Source: Parvularcula maris (GTDB lineage: Bacteria > Pseudomonadota > Alphaproteobacteria > Caulobacterales > Parvularculaceae). From it: a stretch of 64,000 nucleotides of DNA. Shown here piece after piece: positions 24,905 through 33,616 of this stretch. The position numbers and the translations under genes were made by a program. Each line of letters begins with the position of its first letter. Position 1 is the first letter of the stretch. Below the pieces are notes generated by a model that saw nothing but the letters and a program-made list of their open reading frames with translations, was not told where the DNA came from and did no database searches. The DNA lies in assembly GCF_024505085.1 (NCBI RefSeq), contig NZ_JANIBC010000001.1:558001-622000 (forward strand), read 5' to 3'.

Positions 24905-26773
24905 ATGGACCAACGCGAGACCCCGAACGAGCGCTTCAAGCGGATGCTGACCCAGACCACGCGGGCGCTCTCTGCCGAGCCCGACGTGGAAGTGCGCTTC
25001 GGCGGCGACCAGCCGGAGACGGGGCCTGGCGAGGCGCGGCTGCCCTTGCCGCCGAGGCGCCTGGACAAGCGCAAGGTGGCGGTCAGCCGGGGCCATGCCG
25101 ATGCGGCGGCGCTGAAGCTCGCTCACCATGACGGCGCGCTGCACCGGAAGCTGCAGCCGGAGAACCCCGAGGGCCGAGCCCTGTTCCAGGCGCTAGAGGA
25201 CATGCGCTGCGAGGCCATCGGCTCGAACGCCCTCGACGGTGTCGGCGACAACCTCGCCGCTGCTCTCGACCGGCGGCTGGAGGAGAAGGGCTACCGCCGC
25301 ATGGAGGACCGCCAGGACGTGCCCGTCCAGGACATCGTGCAGCTTCTCGCCCGCGAGCGCATGACCGGGCGCCCTGTGCCGAAGAGCGCGAAGAAGCTGG
25401 TCGAGCTCTGGCGCGACGAGATCGAGGCGAGCTGCGGCGAGGCCCTTGATGCCCTCTCCCAGCGCGGCAGCCATGACAGCCAGGAGGCGTTCTCCACCTT
25501 GGCCCGCGACCTCATCGACGCCCTCGATCTCGGCGACAAGCAAGGCGACGAGGACAGCCGCGAGGATCAGGAAGAGAGCCCCCCCGAGGATCAGGAGCAG
25601 CCCGAGGCCCACGAAGATCAAGGGGAAGATGACGATCAGGGTCAAGGTGAGAGCGACGAGCCCGAAGACCAGACCCCCGACTTCGGGGAAGCCAATGACG
25701 GCGATGCCGAGCTCGGCAACGATCCCGAAACCCTGGACGAGGGGGACCCCCGCGACGATGCAGGCGATGAGGCCCCGATCCTGCGCCGCGACACGCTGGG
25801 GGATAGCGGCGAGAACTACGTCGCCTACACCACCGAGTTCGACCAGGTGGCCCACGCCCACGAACTTTGTCCGCCTGAGGAGCTTTCGCGGCTGCGCGGG
25901 CAGCTCGATGGGCAGCTAGAGGGCCTGCAGGCCATCGTCTCGCGGCTCGCCAACCGGCTGCAGCGCAGGCTTCTCGCCCAGCAGAACCGGAGCTGGCAGT
26001 TCGACCTCGACGAGGGCATTCTCGACGCAGCGCGGCTTTCGCGCCTGGTGGTGGACCCCTTCCAGCCCCTCTCTTTCAAGCAGGAGATGGAGCAGGAGTT
26101 CCGCGACACCACCGTGACCCTGCTGCTCGATAACTCCGGCTCGATGCGGGGTAGGCCGATCACCGTGGCGGCGATCTCGGCGGATATCCTGGCAAGGACC
26201 CTCGAGCGCTGCGGCGTGAAGGTGGAGGTCCTCGGCTTCACCACCCTGGCCTGGAAGGGCGGCAAGTCGCGCGAGAAATGGGTCGAGGACGGACGGCCAA
26301 AGCATCCCGGCCGCCTCAACGACCTGCGCCACATCATCTACAAGCCCGCCTCGGTGCCGTGGCGGAGGAGCCGCGACAGCCTCGGCCTGATGCTGAAGGA
26401 GGGGCTCCTCAAGGAGAATATCGACGGCGAGGCGCTGCTTTGGGCGCATGAGCGGCTTCTGGCCCGGCCCGAGCAGCGCCGTATCCTGATGGTCATCTCC
26501 GACGGTGCGCCAGTGGACGATACGACGTCCTCGACCAATGGCGGCAGCTATCTCGAGCGGCACCTTCGCGAGGTGATCGCCATGATCGAGCAGCGCTCGC
26601 CCATCGAGCTTCTGGCCATCGGCATCGGCCATGACGTGACGCGCTTCTACCGAAGGGCGATCACCATCTCCGATGTAGAGCAGCTAGGCGGCGCGATGAC
26701 CGAGCAGCTAGCGGCGCTCTTCGATGACGAGCCGCGTCAGGCACCCAAGCGCCGGGTCCGCGTGCCTGCATGA
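24905..26773 (+). CDS. cobT: Aerobic cobaltochelatase subunit CobT
   Basis: A 622-residue subunit of the CobNST complex, which inserts Co2+ into hydrogenobyrinic acid a,c-diamide in aerobic cobalamin synthesis. The N-terminal third is globular ([29 protein letters not shown]), followed by an Asp/Glu/Gln-rich linker at about 208-300 and a C-terminal VWA domain whose MIDAS motif DNSGSM begins at Asp409. CobT partners the AAA+ protein CobS; neither cobS nor cobN is in the window. The next gene overlaps its stop by four bases. Confidence 0.94.
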   Translation: MDQRETPNERFKRMLTQTTRALSAEPDVEVRFGGDQPETGPGEARLPLPPRRLDKRKVAVSRGHADAAALKLAHHDGALHRKLQPENPEGRALFQALEDMRCEAIGSNALDGVGDNLAAALDRRLEEKGYRRMEDRQDVPVQDIVQLLARERMTGRPVPKSAKKLVELWRDEIEASCGEALDALSQRGSHDSQEAFSTLARDLIDALDLGDKQGDEDSREDQEESPPEDQEQPEAHEDQGEDDDQGQGESDEPEDQTPDFGEANDGDAELGNDPETLDEGDPRDDAGDEAPILRRDTLGDSGENYVAYTTEFDQVAHAHELCPPEELSRLRGQLDGQLEGLQAIVSRLANRLQRRLLAQQNRSWQFDLDEGILDAARLSRLVVDPFQPLSFKQEMEQEFRDTTVTLLLDNSGSMRGRPITVAAISADILARTLERCGVKVEVLGFTTLAWKGGKSREKWVEDGRPKHPGRLNDLRHIIYKPASVPWRRSRDSLGLMLKEGLLKENIDGEALLWAHERLLARPEQRRILMVISDGAPVDDTTSSTNGGSYLERHLREVIAMIEQRSPIELLAIGIGHDVTRFYRRAITISDVEQLGGAMTEQLAALFDDEPRQAPKRRVRVPA

Positions 26774-27750
26774 TCCTCGCCCTCGCTGCGTCCATGATCC
26801 TGCAGCAAAGCGTGGCTCTTCAGGCCCGCCCCTTCCCAGGGCTCTCGGAGGAGGGCCGCGAGGTCGGCTGCATGCGGATGGATGCAGGCTTCACGCTTAC
26901 CTCCAACGAGGAGCTTGGCGGCTACTCCTCCATGCTGTTGGGCGAGGGGGAGGGACGCCTTACCCTGCTGAGCGATGCGGGACATATCGTGGAGGCGGAT
27001 GTTTCGTTCGGTGAGAGCGGGGTGGTCAGTGGGCTGACGCAAACCGTGCGCTACCCTATCGCTTTCCCTCCTGCACTCGGTCGAGGCCGCGATACCGAAG
27101 CCCTCGTCGCGCTCGGCTCGGGCAAGTTCCTCGTCAGCCGGGAGCGTAGCGGCGATCTGGTAGAGATGGAGCGGGGACCTCAAGGCTACCGGGTCACCAG
27201 GCAGATGCTGGATCTCAAGCCGGACTTCCCGAGGCTCGGGAATAACGGCTTCGAAGCCGTTGCGCCGTACCGGGACGGCTTTCTACTCGTACCGGAGAAG
27301 GTGACCGACGGAGAGGCGCCGGTTCTCCACTGGGAAGGTGAAACGCTCGAAGAAGTAGCCCGTCTCAAGATGACCGACGGTTTCGCGGTGACCGAGATCG
27401 TCGCCGATCAAACCCGAGACACGCTGTTCGTCCTGCAGCGATCCTTCAGTAGGCGGACGGGTCCTCGGGCGAGGGTTTCGGTGGTCCGCCTAGGCGATCT
27501 AGGCGGCGACGCGCTTCTAGAGACTTGGCTTCTCGGCCAGCTCAGCTTTCTCGACGGCGCCGATAATATGGAGGCGATGGCTCTGCGCGAGGCACCGGAC
27601 GGAACGCTCCGCCTGCTGCTTGCCTCGGACGACAACTTCAACCCGGTGCAGCGGACCGTGCTGATGGACCTTGACCTCGCCGGCTGCGACCTAACGGCCG
27701 CCGAGCCCCGTGCGCGGGGGGACGATGAAGCGCAGTCCCGCATAGACTAG
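26770..27750 (+). CDS. Esterase-like activity of phytase family protein
   Basis: A 326-residue protein with a short hydrophobic start ([19 protein letters not shown]) that looks like a signal peptide. The body has the features of the phytase-like esterase domain: [35 protein letters not shown] and [14 protein letters not shown], consistent with a beta-propeller. The gene overlaps cobT by four bases (ATGA). This cobT neighbour is common in alphaproteobacteria, although no link to cobalamin is established. The last 60 bases overlap the convergent membrane protein gene. Confidence 0.8.
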   Translation: MILALAASMILQQSVALQARPFPGLSEEGREVGCMRMDAGFTLTSNEELGGYSSMLLGEGEGRLTLLSDAGHIVEADVSFGESGVVSGLTQTVRYPIAFPPALGRGRDTEALVALGSGKFLVSRERSGDLVEMERGPQGYRVTRQMLDLKPDFPRLGNNGFEAVAPYRDGFLLVPEKVTDGEAPVLHWEGETLEEVARLKMTDGFAVTEIVADQTRDTLFVLQRSFSRRTGPRARVSVVRLGDLGGDALLETWLLGQLSFLDGADNMEAMALREAPDGTLRLLLASDDNFNPVQRTVLMDLDLAGCDLTAAEPRARGDDEAQSRID

Positions 27751-28428
27751 GGTGAAGGCCGCCGCGCCCGCGAGGGCGAGGAAGAGGCTGACCGCCAGCC
27801 ACCACAGCCAGGGCTGCGAGGTGCCCACATAGGCGGCGGGGAAGTAGATCAGCGCCTGAACCCCAAGACCGATCAGCCCGCCGAAAAAGGGCGCACGCCA
27901 CCAGTTTCCGCCCCTGGTGACATCGAAGACGGCGACCCCCGCTCCATGCCCGGCCATCCAGGACAGAACCACGGAGGTGATGAACCGCGTCTCGGGATAG
28001 TCCTCCGCGGCCAACTCGGGCGCCAGGTCGAGGACCAGCATGGCGGCGAAAGCGAGGGTCAGGAGCCAGCTCACCAGCACCGTCTGGCCGATCCGCCTGC
28101 TGCCCCAGCGGCGGGTGGCGAGGAGCGCAACGAAGAGCGCCGCGCCCAGAATACCCTCGCCGCGGCTCAGAAACCGTGACGGGGCCACCGCCTCGAGCGG
28201 CACCAGACCGTCGAGCATCCGCAAGGGCAGGTCCAAGGTGACGAGGCCGAGAACGAGGAGCGGCGAGAAGAAGAGGGAGAGGCCAAGCAGCGCCACCACG
28301 CGGCGCAGGGTCTGACCGAGAACGCGCACCACACGGCTGCGCCCGGTCAGCGCGTAGTCGTAGTAGCGCTCGACGACGAGCGGCTCACCACGGTCACCGC
28401 GAATGTCCTGGGGCAAACGCTCCTCCAT
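27691..28428 (-). CDS. Multi-pass membrane protein of unknown function
   Basis: A 245-residue protein with a charged cytoplasmic start (about 40 residues) and six predicted membrane helices. The segment AGHGAGVAVFDVTRGGNWW, followed by GLIGLGVQALIYFPAAY, loosely resembles the D..VF...W...Q pattern of the VUT/YhhQ queuosine-precursor transporter family, but the N-terminal half does not match what I know of it, so I leave it unassigned. It converges on the phytase-like gene with 60 bases of overlap, and lies downstream of rpmB on the same strand. Confidence 0.65.
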   Translation of the reverse strand: MEERLPQDIRGDRGEPLVVERYYDYALTGRSRVVRVLGQTLRRVVALLGLSLFFSPLLVLGLVTLDLPLRMLDGLVPLEAVAPSRFLSRGEGILGAALFVALLATRRWGSRRIGQTVLVSWLLTLAFAAMLVLDLAPELAAEDYPETRFITSVVLSWMAGHGAGVAVFDVTRGGNWWRAPFFGGLIGLGVQALIYFPAAYVGTSQPWLWWLAVSLFLALAGAAAFTLVYAGLRFIVPPRTGLGGR

Positions 28429-28493
28429 AAGAGTGCAAGGAGGTAGGGTCTATCGCGCGGCGGCGTTAAAGGGAATTGTCGGTTGCCGGACAT

Positions 28494-28572
28494 CGTAGGG
28501 CGGCCCGCATAGCGTGCCGCCTTCCGGCGTCGGCTTCTGTAACCGGCGGCACGCTGTGCGAGCCGCCCTACG
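28494..28572. repeat. Long inverted repeat after rpmB (GTAGGGCGG family)
   Basis: An imperfect palindrome: CGTAGGGCGGCCCGCATAGC begins the left arm (28494-28526) and the right arm (28542-28572) ends GAGCCGCCCTACGG. GCGTGCCGCC and GGCGGCACGC pair inside. Related segments occur at 24650-24692, 31203-31240 and 31385-31410. It directly follows the rpmB stop and could function as its terminator, though it lacks a clear T run. Confidence 0.65.
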
Positions 28573-28575
28573 GGC

Positions 28576-28854
28576 CTAAGCCGCCGCTTCGATGTCGCGC
28601 TTGATCTTGCGGGCGCGGTCCGAGAGCTTCTCGTCGCGAGCCTTCATCAGGAACGCGTCGAGGCCGCCGATGTGGTCGACCGAGCGCAGGGCGTGGGCCG
28701 TGATGCGGAACTTGAAGCTGCGGCCCAGACGGTCGCTGAGAAGGGTGACGTTGCACAGGTTCGGCAGGAACCGGCGCTTGGTCTTGTTTTGGGCGTGGGA
28801 AACGTTGTTACCCACCATCGGCGCCTTGCCGGTAAGCTCGCAAACGCGGGACAT
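28576..28854 (-). CDS. rpmB: 50S ribosomal protein L28
   Basis: A 92-residue ribosomal protein. It opens with [20 protein letters not shown], the bacterial L28 signature, followed by [11 protein letters not shown] and a second half with the [26 protein letters not shown] extension seen in alphaproteobacteria. L28 sits near the E site of the large subunit. It lacks the four-cysteine zinc form. The next gene on the left is a membrane protein and the divergent neighbour is DUF3108. Confidence 0.95.
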   Translation of the reverse strand: MSRVCELTGKAPMVGNNVSHAQNKTKRRFLPNLCNVTLLSDRLGRSFKFRITAHALRSVDHIGGLDAFLMKARDEKLSDRARKIKRDIEAAA

Positions 28855-29009
28855 GAGAGGACCTCGGTCAGAAGGAAATCGAAGCGCGGCGCGTAACGTC
28901 TAGTCGTCCGAGCGTCAAGCGTTACAAAGCCGATGGAACTCCTTCACGCCTCTTTTTCGTTTTCACGGCCAGGGTTAGAAGTGAAATCGCGTTAGTCAGG
29001 GGCCTTCCG

Positions 29010-29942
29010 ATGGTACGCTTCGCTTCTCTTGCGGCAGGGATGTCGCTGGTACTTTCCTGCCCCTCATCGGCGCAGGAGTATGAGGGCACGATCCCGGACT
29101 ACGGCACCGAGGACTGGAAAGCCCTGTTCGCGGTCGATCCGAGCGCCGATCCCCTGGGCCGGACCCCGTTCGAGATCGGCCAGGGCATGGTCTACAACAC
29201 CACCCTCAAGGGCGAGCTTGCAGGCCTCAATATCGGCCGCATCTTCCTCACGGTCACGGTCACCGATACCGGCTATGCGGTCGACTACAAGATGGAGCAG
29301 CGCGGCGTCGCCCGCTGGTTCTCCGACGGCGAGGCGGAGGCGAAGGCTTCGGGCCTCTTCGCCGAGACGGGCGGGATCAAGGCGAGCTACTACTACAACC
29401 ACGACTATGACGGCGAGGACGACCAGCAGCGCACTGAGCTGCTGCGCAGGCCCGGCGAGGAGCGCTACCGCCTGTGGTCGCTGCCCGAGTACAACCTCCA
29501 GCGCCCGGTTTCGCCGCAGCAGGCGAAGGAGGCGGTGGACCCGCTAGGTGCCCTCGTGGCGCTGGCCTTCACCCCTGCCGGCCAGGGAGAAGACCCCTGC
29601 AGCCGCCGCGTGCCGGTGCTCGACGGCCGCCGCCGCTTCGACCTCGTCATGGAGCCCGACGGCATGGTCGAGGTGAAGAAGAACGGCCCAGGCCGCTACA
29701 AGGGCGAGGCCTTCCGCTGCAAGCTGATGCAGCGGAAAGTGGCTGGCTACAAAGAGAAGAACCGCGGCGATATCGAGGGCGACATCTGGGTGTACCTCGC
29801 CGAAGTGCCCGAGGAGATGCGAACCGAGCGGCTGGCCTACGTCCCGGTCAAGATCGTCGCCCGCTCAGGCCTCATCGGCGCCTCCCTCCAGGCGAAGAGG
29901 CCGACACTGACGAGTGCGGACGGAACGAGCGTGGAGCTCTAA
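29010..29942 (+). CDS. DUF3108 domain-containing exported protein
   Basis: A 310-residue protein with a signal peptide ending near CPSSA-QE (residue 22). The DUF3108 pattern is visible: YNTTLKGELAGLNIGRIFLTVTVTDTGYAVDYKMEQRGVARWFSDGEAEAKASGLF, then VDPLGALVALAF and FDLVMEPDGMVEV, ending with IWVYLAEVPEEMRTERLAYVPVKI. The family is periplasmic, beta-rich and of unknown function. It converges on the small membrane protein gene with a four-base overlap. Conserved position opposite rpmB is common in alphaproteobacteria. Confidence 0.85.
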   Translation: MVRFASLAAGMSLVLSCPSSAQEYEGTIPDYGTEDWKALFAVDPSADPLGRTPFEIGQGMVYNTTLKGELAGLNIGRIFLTVTVTDTGYAVDYKMEQRGVARWFSDGEAEAKASGLFAETGGIKASYYYNHDYDGEDDQQRTELLRRPGEERYRLWSLPEYNLQRPVSPQQAKEAVDPLGALVALAFTPAGQGEDPCSRRVPVLDGRRRFDLVMEPDGMVEVKKNGPGRYKGEAFRCKLMQRKVAGYKEKNRGDIEGDIWVYLAEVPEEMRTERLAYVPVKIVARSGLIGASLQAKRPTLTSADGTSVEL

Positions 29943-30289
29943 CGCAGCCGCCGGTGCACGCCGGTCCGGCGCATGGGCTCGCCGTAGTGGTGCTTCTTCA
30001 CCGGGGGCTCCTCGTCCTCCTGGTCCGTTTCATCGTCCGTGTCGGCGATGGGTTTGGCGATGTCCTTGGGCAGCACCTTTTCCGCCTTGCGAAAGAAGCG
30101 GTTGAGCCAGCGGAAGCGCTTGCGCGCGGCCTTGAGGAGCTTGGCCGCGAGGGGGTTCGAGGCGACCAGGATGATCGTCGCGACGAACAGGAGAAGCGCC
30201 CCGAGGGGGATGGGGGAGATCAGCAGCGGGATGCCGATGAGGAACAGCGCACCGCCCACCACGGTGCCGATGATACGCCAGAGGACCAT
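29939..30289 (-). CDS. Small membrane protein, PGPGW-like layout
   Basis: A 116-residue protein with two hydrophobic segments near the start (about 7-25 and 28-44), the first containing IGIPLLISPIPLGALLLF, reminiscent of the GLxLLxLPGPGW transmembrane family without the exact motif. A basic helix (KLLKAARKRFRWLNRFFRKAEK) and an acidic tail (DTDDETDQEDEE) follow. Function is unknown. It overlaps the DUF3108 stop by four bases. Confidence 0.65.
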   Translation of the reverse strand: MVLWRIIGTVVGGALFLIGIPLLISPIPLGALLLFVATIILVASNPLAAKLLKAARKRFRWLNRFFRKAEKVLPKDIAKPIADTDDETDQEDEEPPVKKHHYGEPMRRTGVHRRLR

Positions 30290-30361
30290 GCCCGGCTCCC
30301 TTACCCTTATCCTAAGCTAGGGCGCCGAAGAGCCGTTGAGAAGGGCGGCGTTTTGCCTTTG

Positions 30362-31105
30362 TCAGCCAGCGAGCACCGGCACGGCCCCTCGCGGCAGGAT
30401 CGCCTCAGCGCTGACGTCGCAGACAACGGCGCGCATGACGACCCCGGCGCGGGCCGCCTCGTCGAGCCCTTCGGCATAGGCGGGATCGAGGTCACGCGCC
30501 GCCATCACCGCCTTCGCATCGCCGCGTTGCACGACGAAGAGAAGCGTCGCCCGATGCCCCTCCGCCACCATCCGCGAGAGCTCGCGCAGGTGCTTCAGCC
30601 CGCGCGCCGTGACGCAGTCGGGAAACTCCGCCGTGCCGTCCGAGCGGCGCATGAGATGGCAGTTCTTGATCTCTATATAATGGTCCGCACCATTTGGAGA
30701 GATGTGATCCGGCTCGCCCGGCTGGAGGAGGTCGATGCGGGAGCGTTCCTCGCCATAGCGGACCTCGCGCAGCAGCTCGCCCTTCGGATCGACACCCTCC
30801 ACCAGCCCCGCTCGGATCGCCTCCACGGCCAGTCTGTTGGGGTGGTTGGTGTTGACCCCTGTCGCGATCGGTCCGCCGCCCGATGCCTCGCACTCCACCA
30901 CTTCCAAGGTCAGCGGCAGCTTGCGCGCCTTGTTCGGTGAGCGGCTGACCCAGCAGCGAGCGCCCTCGGGCGCCACCCCCATCATCGCGCCGGGGTTGGG
31001 GCAGTGCACGGTCGTCTCCTCACCGCCTGGCAGAGCGATGTCGGCGAGGAAGCGCTTGTAGCGACGCAGGAGGACGGCTTCGGTGAGGGGAGGGTCGAAG
31101 ATCAT
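30362..31105 (-). CDS. sfsA: DNA/RNA nuclease SfsA
   Basis: A 247-residue member of the sugar fermentation stimulation family. Signature elements are LTEAVLLRRYKRFLADI near the start, CPNPGAMMG (residues about 34-42), NTNHPNRLAVEAI and the nuclease-like DHYIEIKNCHL with Glu and Lys of a PD-(D/E)xK fold, then FPDCVTARGLKHLREL. SfsA was first described as a regulator of maltose metabolism in E. coli; nuclease activity is inferred from structure. I chose the ATG at 31105 because the family starts a few residues before PLTEAVLL; an upstream start at 31138 adds unrelated residues. Confidence 0.9.
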   Translation of the reverse strand: MIFDPPLTEAVLLRRYKRFLADIALPGGEETTVHCPNPGAMMGVAPEGARCWVSRSPNKARKLPLTLEVVECEASGGGPIATGVNTNHPNRLAVEAIRAGLVEGVDPKGELLREVRYGEERSRIDLLQPGEPDHISPNGADHYIEIKNCHLMRRSDGTAEFPDCVTARGLKHLRELSRMVAEGHRATLLFVVQRGDAKAVMAARDLDPAYAEGLDEAARAGVVMRAVVCDVSAEAILPRGAVPVLAG

Positions 31106-32148
31106 GGCGGTCCCTAGCGCGGGTCGCGAGGGGCGCAACCCACCCCCGTCATCCTGGAAGCGCGTGGCGCTATACGGGACCTATGGACGGGGGAAGCGAC
31201 GCACGGCCCGTAGGGCGGCTCGCGGCAGCGTGCCGCCTTCCTCCCCCCGCAGGCGGAGGTGCCCGAAGGGCGGAGGGGGACGTTCAAGAAGCGCCTTCGC
31301 TAGTTGCAGCTCCCCTCCGACCCCTACGGGGCCACCTCCCCTGAAGGGGAGGAAGTCTTCAAGGATAACGGCGGAGGAAAGGCACGGCCCGTAGGGCGGA
31401 ACGCGAAGCTTCCCCCATCAAAGTAACCCACCCCCGTCATCCCGGAACCCGAAGGGTATCCGGGACCCATGGCCTATGGGTAGTCACGTGAACAACGCCA
31501 ACGAGGTTTACACACCCCAGTCCATGGGTCCCGGATCAGCTTCGCTGTCCGGGATGACGGAGGGAGCAAGGTCCAGCCCGAAGGGCGGAGGGGGCTACGA
31601 CACTTTTGACTTATCCCCGCCCCTTCGTATTCCCGTATAGTCCCCTCGCTCCTCCCCGCATGGTGGAGCTGACCGGTAGCTTGTTCAGGCGGGGAGGCGG
31701 TGCTCTGCATGGTGCCCCCGTATGGCTTGCGGGGAGGAAGGAGCGGTCCCGGCAAGGTGGGACGCCTTTCGCCAGCACCAAGCAGCGAGAGCTTGAAGCG
31801 CTGATCGGCCTGCGGCGGACCCAGAGCCCCGCCCCCCGACCGGCCTCTCGTAACAGTGCCGGGAGCGGATGGTGCAGCGTTGCACCCTACCTATGCAACT
31901 GAAGCGACGATGACCCATCCGCTCCAGCCTCCACCACCATGCAGCCGCCGCCAAGCCCTGGCGAGCGGGTTTCGGTGCTGCTCCCTACCGCCGTCATCCC
32001 GGAAAGCGCGTGAGCGCTTATCCGGGACCCATGGACCAAACCGAACAAGCAGAAGCGGAACACCGGCCGACCACCCGCCGCGGATGTGAAGCACGACAAA
32101 GGTCAACTCGCTTGAGGCTCTCCATCAACCGCCGCTAGACCCCCCGAC
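31106..32148. repeat. 1,043-bp gene-free region packed with dispersed palindromic repeats
   Basis: No credible gene is present. Four copies of a CCGTCATCCCGGAA...TCCGGGACCCATGG palindrome lie at 31146-31187 (degenerate), 31431-31472, 31521-31560 (inverted) and 31990-32035. GTAGGGCGG-type pieces lie at 31203-31240 and 31385-31410. CCCTCCGCCCTTCGGGCACC pieces lie at 31257-31280 and 31571-31596; an exact 27-base match to the first is at 44131-44157. The stretch 31610-31980 is free of these and may hold an RNA. Confidence 0.8.
31636..31745 (+). ncRNA. Candidate structured RNA of unknown class
   Basis: A -10-like TATAGT (31636-31641) precedes CGCTCCTCCCCGCA (31647-31660), which pairs with TGCGGGGA (31728-31735) and GGAGCG (31740-31745), closing a 67-base inner region. 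I compared it by eye with SRP RNA, 6S RNA, tmRNA and RNase P RNA and found no diagnostic motif. The nearest TTGACT (31606-31611) is 24 bases from TATAGT, too far for a standard promoter, so evidence is weak. Confidence 0.22.
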
Positions 32149-32919
32149 ATGAAGAAGAACCCCCAGACCGCCGCCTGCCTGCTCATCGGTGACGAGCTTC
32201 TCTCCGGCCGCACCCGCGACGCCAACGCCAACACCCTGGCCAAAGCCCTCTACGCCAAGGGCATCGAGCTGATCGAGGTGCGGATCGTGCCCGACGAGCA
32301 CAAGACCATCGGCAACGCGCTGATCGACCTCAAGGTGAAGGCGGACATCGTCATCACCTCGGGCGGGATCGGTCCGACCCATGACGATATCACCGCCGAT
32401 GCCGTCAGCGCGGCCTTGGGCCGCAAGACGGTGGAGCACGACGGCGCCATGAAGATCCTCAAGGCGCACTACGCGGCGAAGGACGAGGAGGTCACCGACG
32501 CCCGCCGCCGCATGGCGCGGATGCCGAAGGATGCCGAGCTCATCGCCAACAGCGTCTCTGGCGCGCCGGGCTTCAGGGTAGAGAACGTCTACGTTCTTGC
32601 CGGGGTGCCCGCCATCTTCGACGCCATGCTGGAGGAGGTGCTGGCCGCCGTCCCCGACGGCGAGCCGGAGACCGTTTATCATGTGACAGGTGAGGCGAAG
32701 GAGAGCGATCTGGCCGACGGTCTCCGCGATCTCGAAACGGCGCTCAAAGGATTAAAGATCGGTTCGTATCCGGGGCCGACGGGGAAGGGCGGTCCGCTGA
32801 CCATCGTCTGCAGATCGCGGAGCGCCTCGGTTTGCGAGCAGGCGGCCCTGGCTGTGAAAGCCCTTTTCACCGCGCAGGGGAAAGAAGCCGAGATTGGTCA
32901 GGGAGATAGACCGGCCTAG
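32149..32919 (+). CDS. Competence/damage-inducible protein A (MoaB/CinA N-terminal type)
   Basis: A 256-residue protein with the MoCF-binding (MoaB/MogA) fold: ACLLIGDELLSGRTRDANANTLAKAL, then DIVITSGGIGPTHDDITADAV, the molybdopterin-binding-like GGxGPTxDD motif, and ANSVSGAPGFRVENVYVLAGVPAIF. It corresponds to the first half of CinA, in which this domain has ADP-ribose pyrophosphatase or nucleotide-binding roles. The amidase half is encoded separately as pncC at 47562-48044. A weakly conserved C-terminal domain follows. Confidence 0.88.
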   Translation: MKKNPQTAACLLIGDELLSGRTRDANANTLAKALYAKGIELIEVRIVPDEHKTIGNALIDLKVKADIVITSGGIGPTHDDITADAVSAALGRKTVEHDGAMKILKAHYAAKDEEVTDARRRMARMPKDAELIANSVSGAPGFRVENVYVLAGVPAIFDAMLEEVLAAVPDGEPETVYHVTGEAKESDLADGLRDLETALKGLKIGSYPGPTGKGGPLTIVCRSRSASVCEQAALAVKALFTAQGKEAEIGQGDRPA

Positions 32920-32984
32920 CTCATGGGAAGCGGCGCTTTGCCGTGTTAACGCAACCTTTCACCCGTGATGCTGTCCTCTTATCC

Positions 32985-33380
32985 ATGACCAAAGCCCAAA
33001 GCTTCAAACCCAGCCTCGATCACATCCTGATCTGTGAGGACGACCCCGTGCAGGGCAAGCTGCTCGAGGAGCTTCTGAGGGCGAAGGGCTATGGCTGCGT
33101 CGGCCCGTGCATGACCGCCAGCGACGCCGTCAGCGCCGCCAGGGACGCCCCGGTGCGGGCGGCGCTTCTGGACGTGGCGCTCGATGGAGGCTCATCGAAG
33201 GAGGCGGCGAGCATTCTCAAGGAGCGCGGCATCCCCTTCGCCTTCATCACCGCCTACGGCCCCGGCACCGCCTCGACCATGGCCGCCTATTCCGACGAGC
33301 TGATCGTGCCGAAACCCGTCTCGCCCGACGTGCTCGGCGACATCATCGACACGCTCATCCCGGCAGGGAGCGCAGAGTAG
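32985..33380 (+). CDS. Stand-alone response regulator receiver
   Basis: A 131-residue single receiver domain. The acidic pair Asp19-Asp20 (CEDD), phosphoacceptor Asp63 (ALLDVALDG), Thr89 (FITAYG) and Lys110 (VPKPV) are all in place, so it is probably phosphorylatable. No output domain. I chose the ATG at 32985; an upstream TTG at 32943 would add 14 residues not seen in receivers. The cognate kinase is not in the window. A tRNA-Leu gene follows after 46 bases. Confidence 0.88.
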   Translation: MTKAQSFKPSLDHILICEDDPVQGKLLEELLRAKGYGCVGPCMTASDAVSAARDAPVRAALLDVALDGGSSKEAASILKERGIPFAFITAYGPGTASTMAAYSDELIVPKPVSPDVLGDIIDTLIPAGSAE

Positions 33381-33426
33381 ACCCTTGCAGAAAGAGGGCG
33401 GACCCTCTCATAACGGCCTCACCCTT

Positions 33427-33509
33427 GCGGGCGTGGTGGAATGGTAGACACAGCGGACTTAAAATCCGCAGCCTATGGCGTGGGGGTTCGAGTCCCCCCG
33501 CCCGCACCA
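33427..33509 (+). tRNA. tRNA-Leu(UAA)
   Basis: The acceptor stem GCGGGCG (33427-33433) pairs with CGCCCGC (33499-33505), followed by A and an encoded CCA (33507-33509). The anticodon stem GCGGA...TCCGC encloses CTTAAAA, anticodon TAA, reading leucine UUA/UUG. A short variable arm GCC-TAT-GGC and the T-arm GGGGGTTCGAGTCCCCC complete a class II cloverleaf. A terminator follows at 33519-33535. Confidence 0.95.
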
Positions 33510-33518
33510 TTCGTAGCT

Positions 33519-33535
33519 GGTCCGGGGACCTTTTT
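33519..33535 (+). terminator. Rho-independent terminator of tRNA-Leu(UAA)
   Basis: GGTCC (33519-33523), two G, GGACC (33526-33530) and five T. It starts ten bases after the tRNA CCA. The same GGTCC/GGACC core appears twice behind the other tRNA-Leu gene of this window. Confidence 0.75.
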
Positions 33536-33616
33536 CGGCCGCCACGCTTCGAAGTGCTCGAATTGATCAGCCGCGGCAGCTTGAGGCGCAAGAAGCGCCA
33601 ATCGCGCTTTCTACCG

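Noticed and set aside
29474-30940. 488-codon plus-strand frame over DUF3108, the small membrane gene and sfsA
   Set aside because: Overlaps three supported genes and has no recognisable motif.
31610-31980. SRP, 6S, tmRNA or RNase P RNA in the repeat nest
   Set aside because: None of the diagnostic conserved stretches (for example the SRP GGAA tetraloop region or the RNase P GAGGAAAGTCC) is present.
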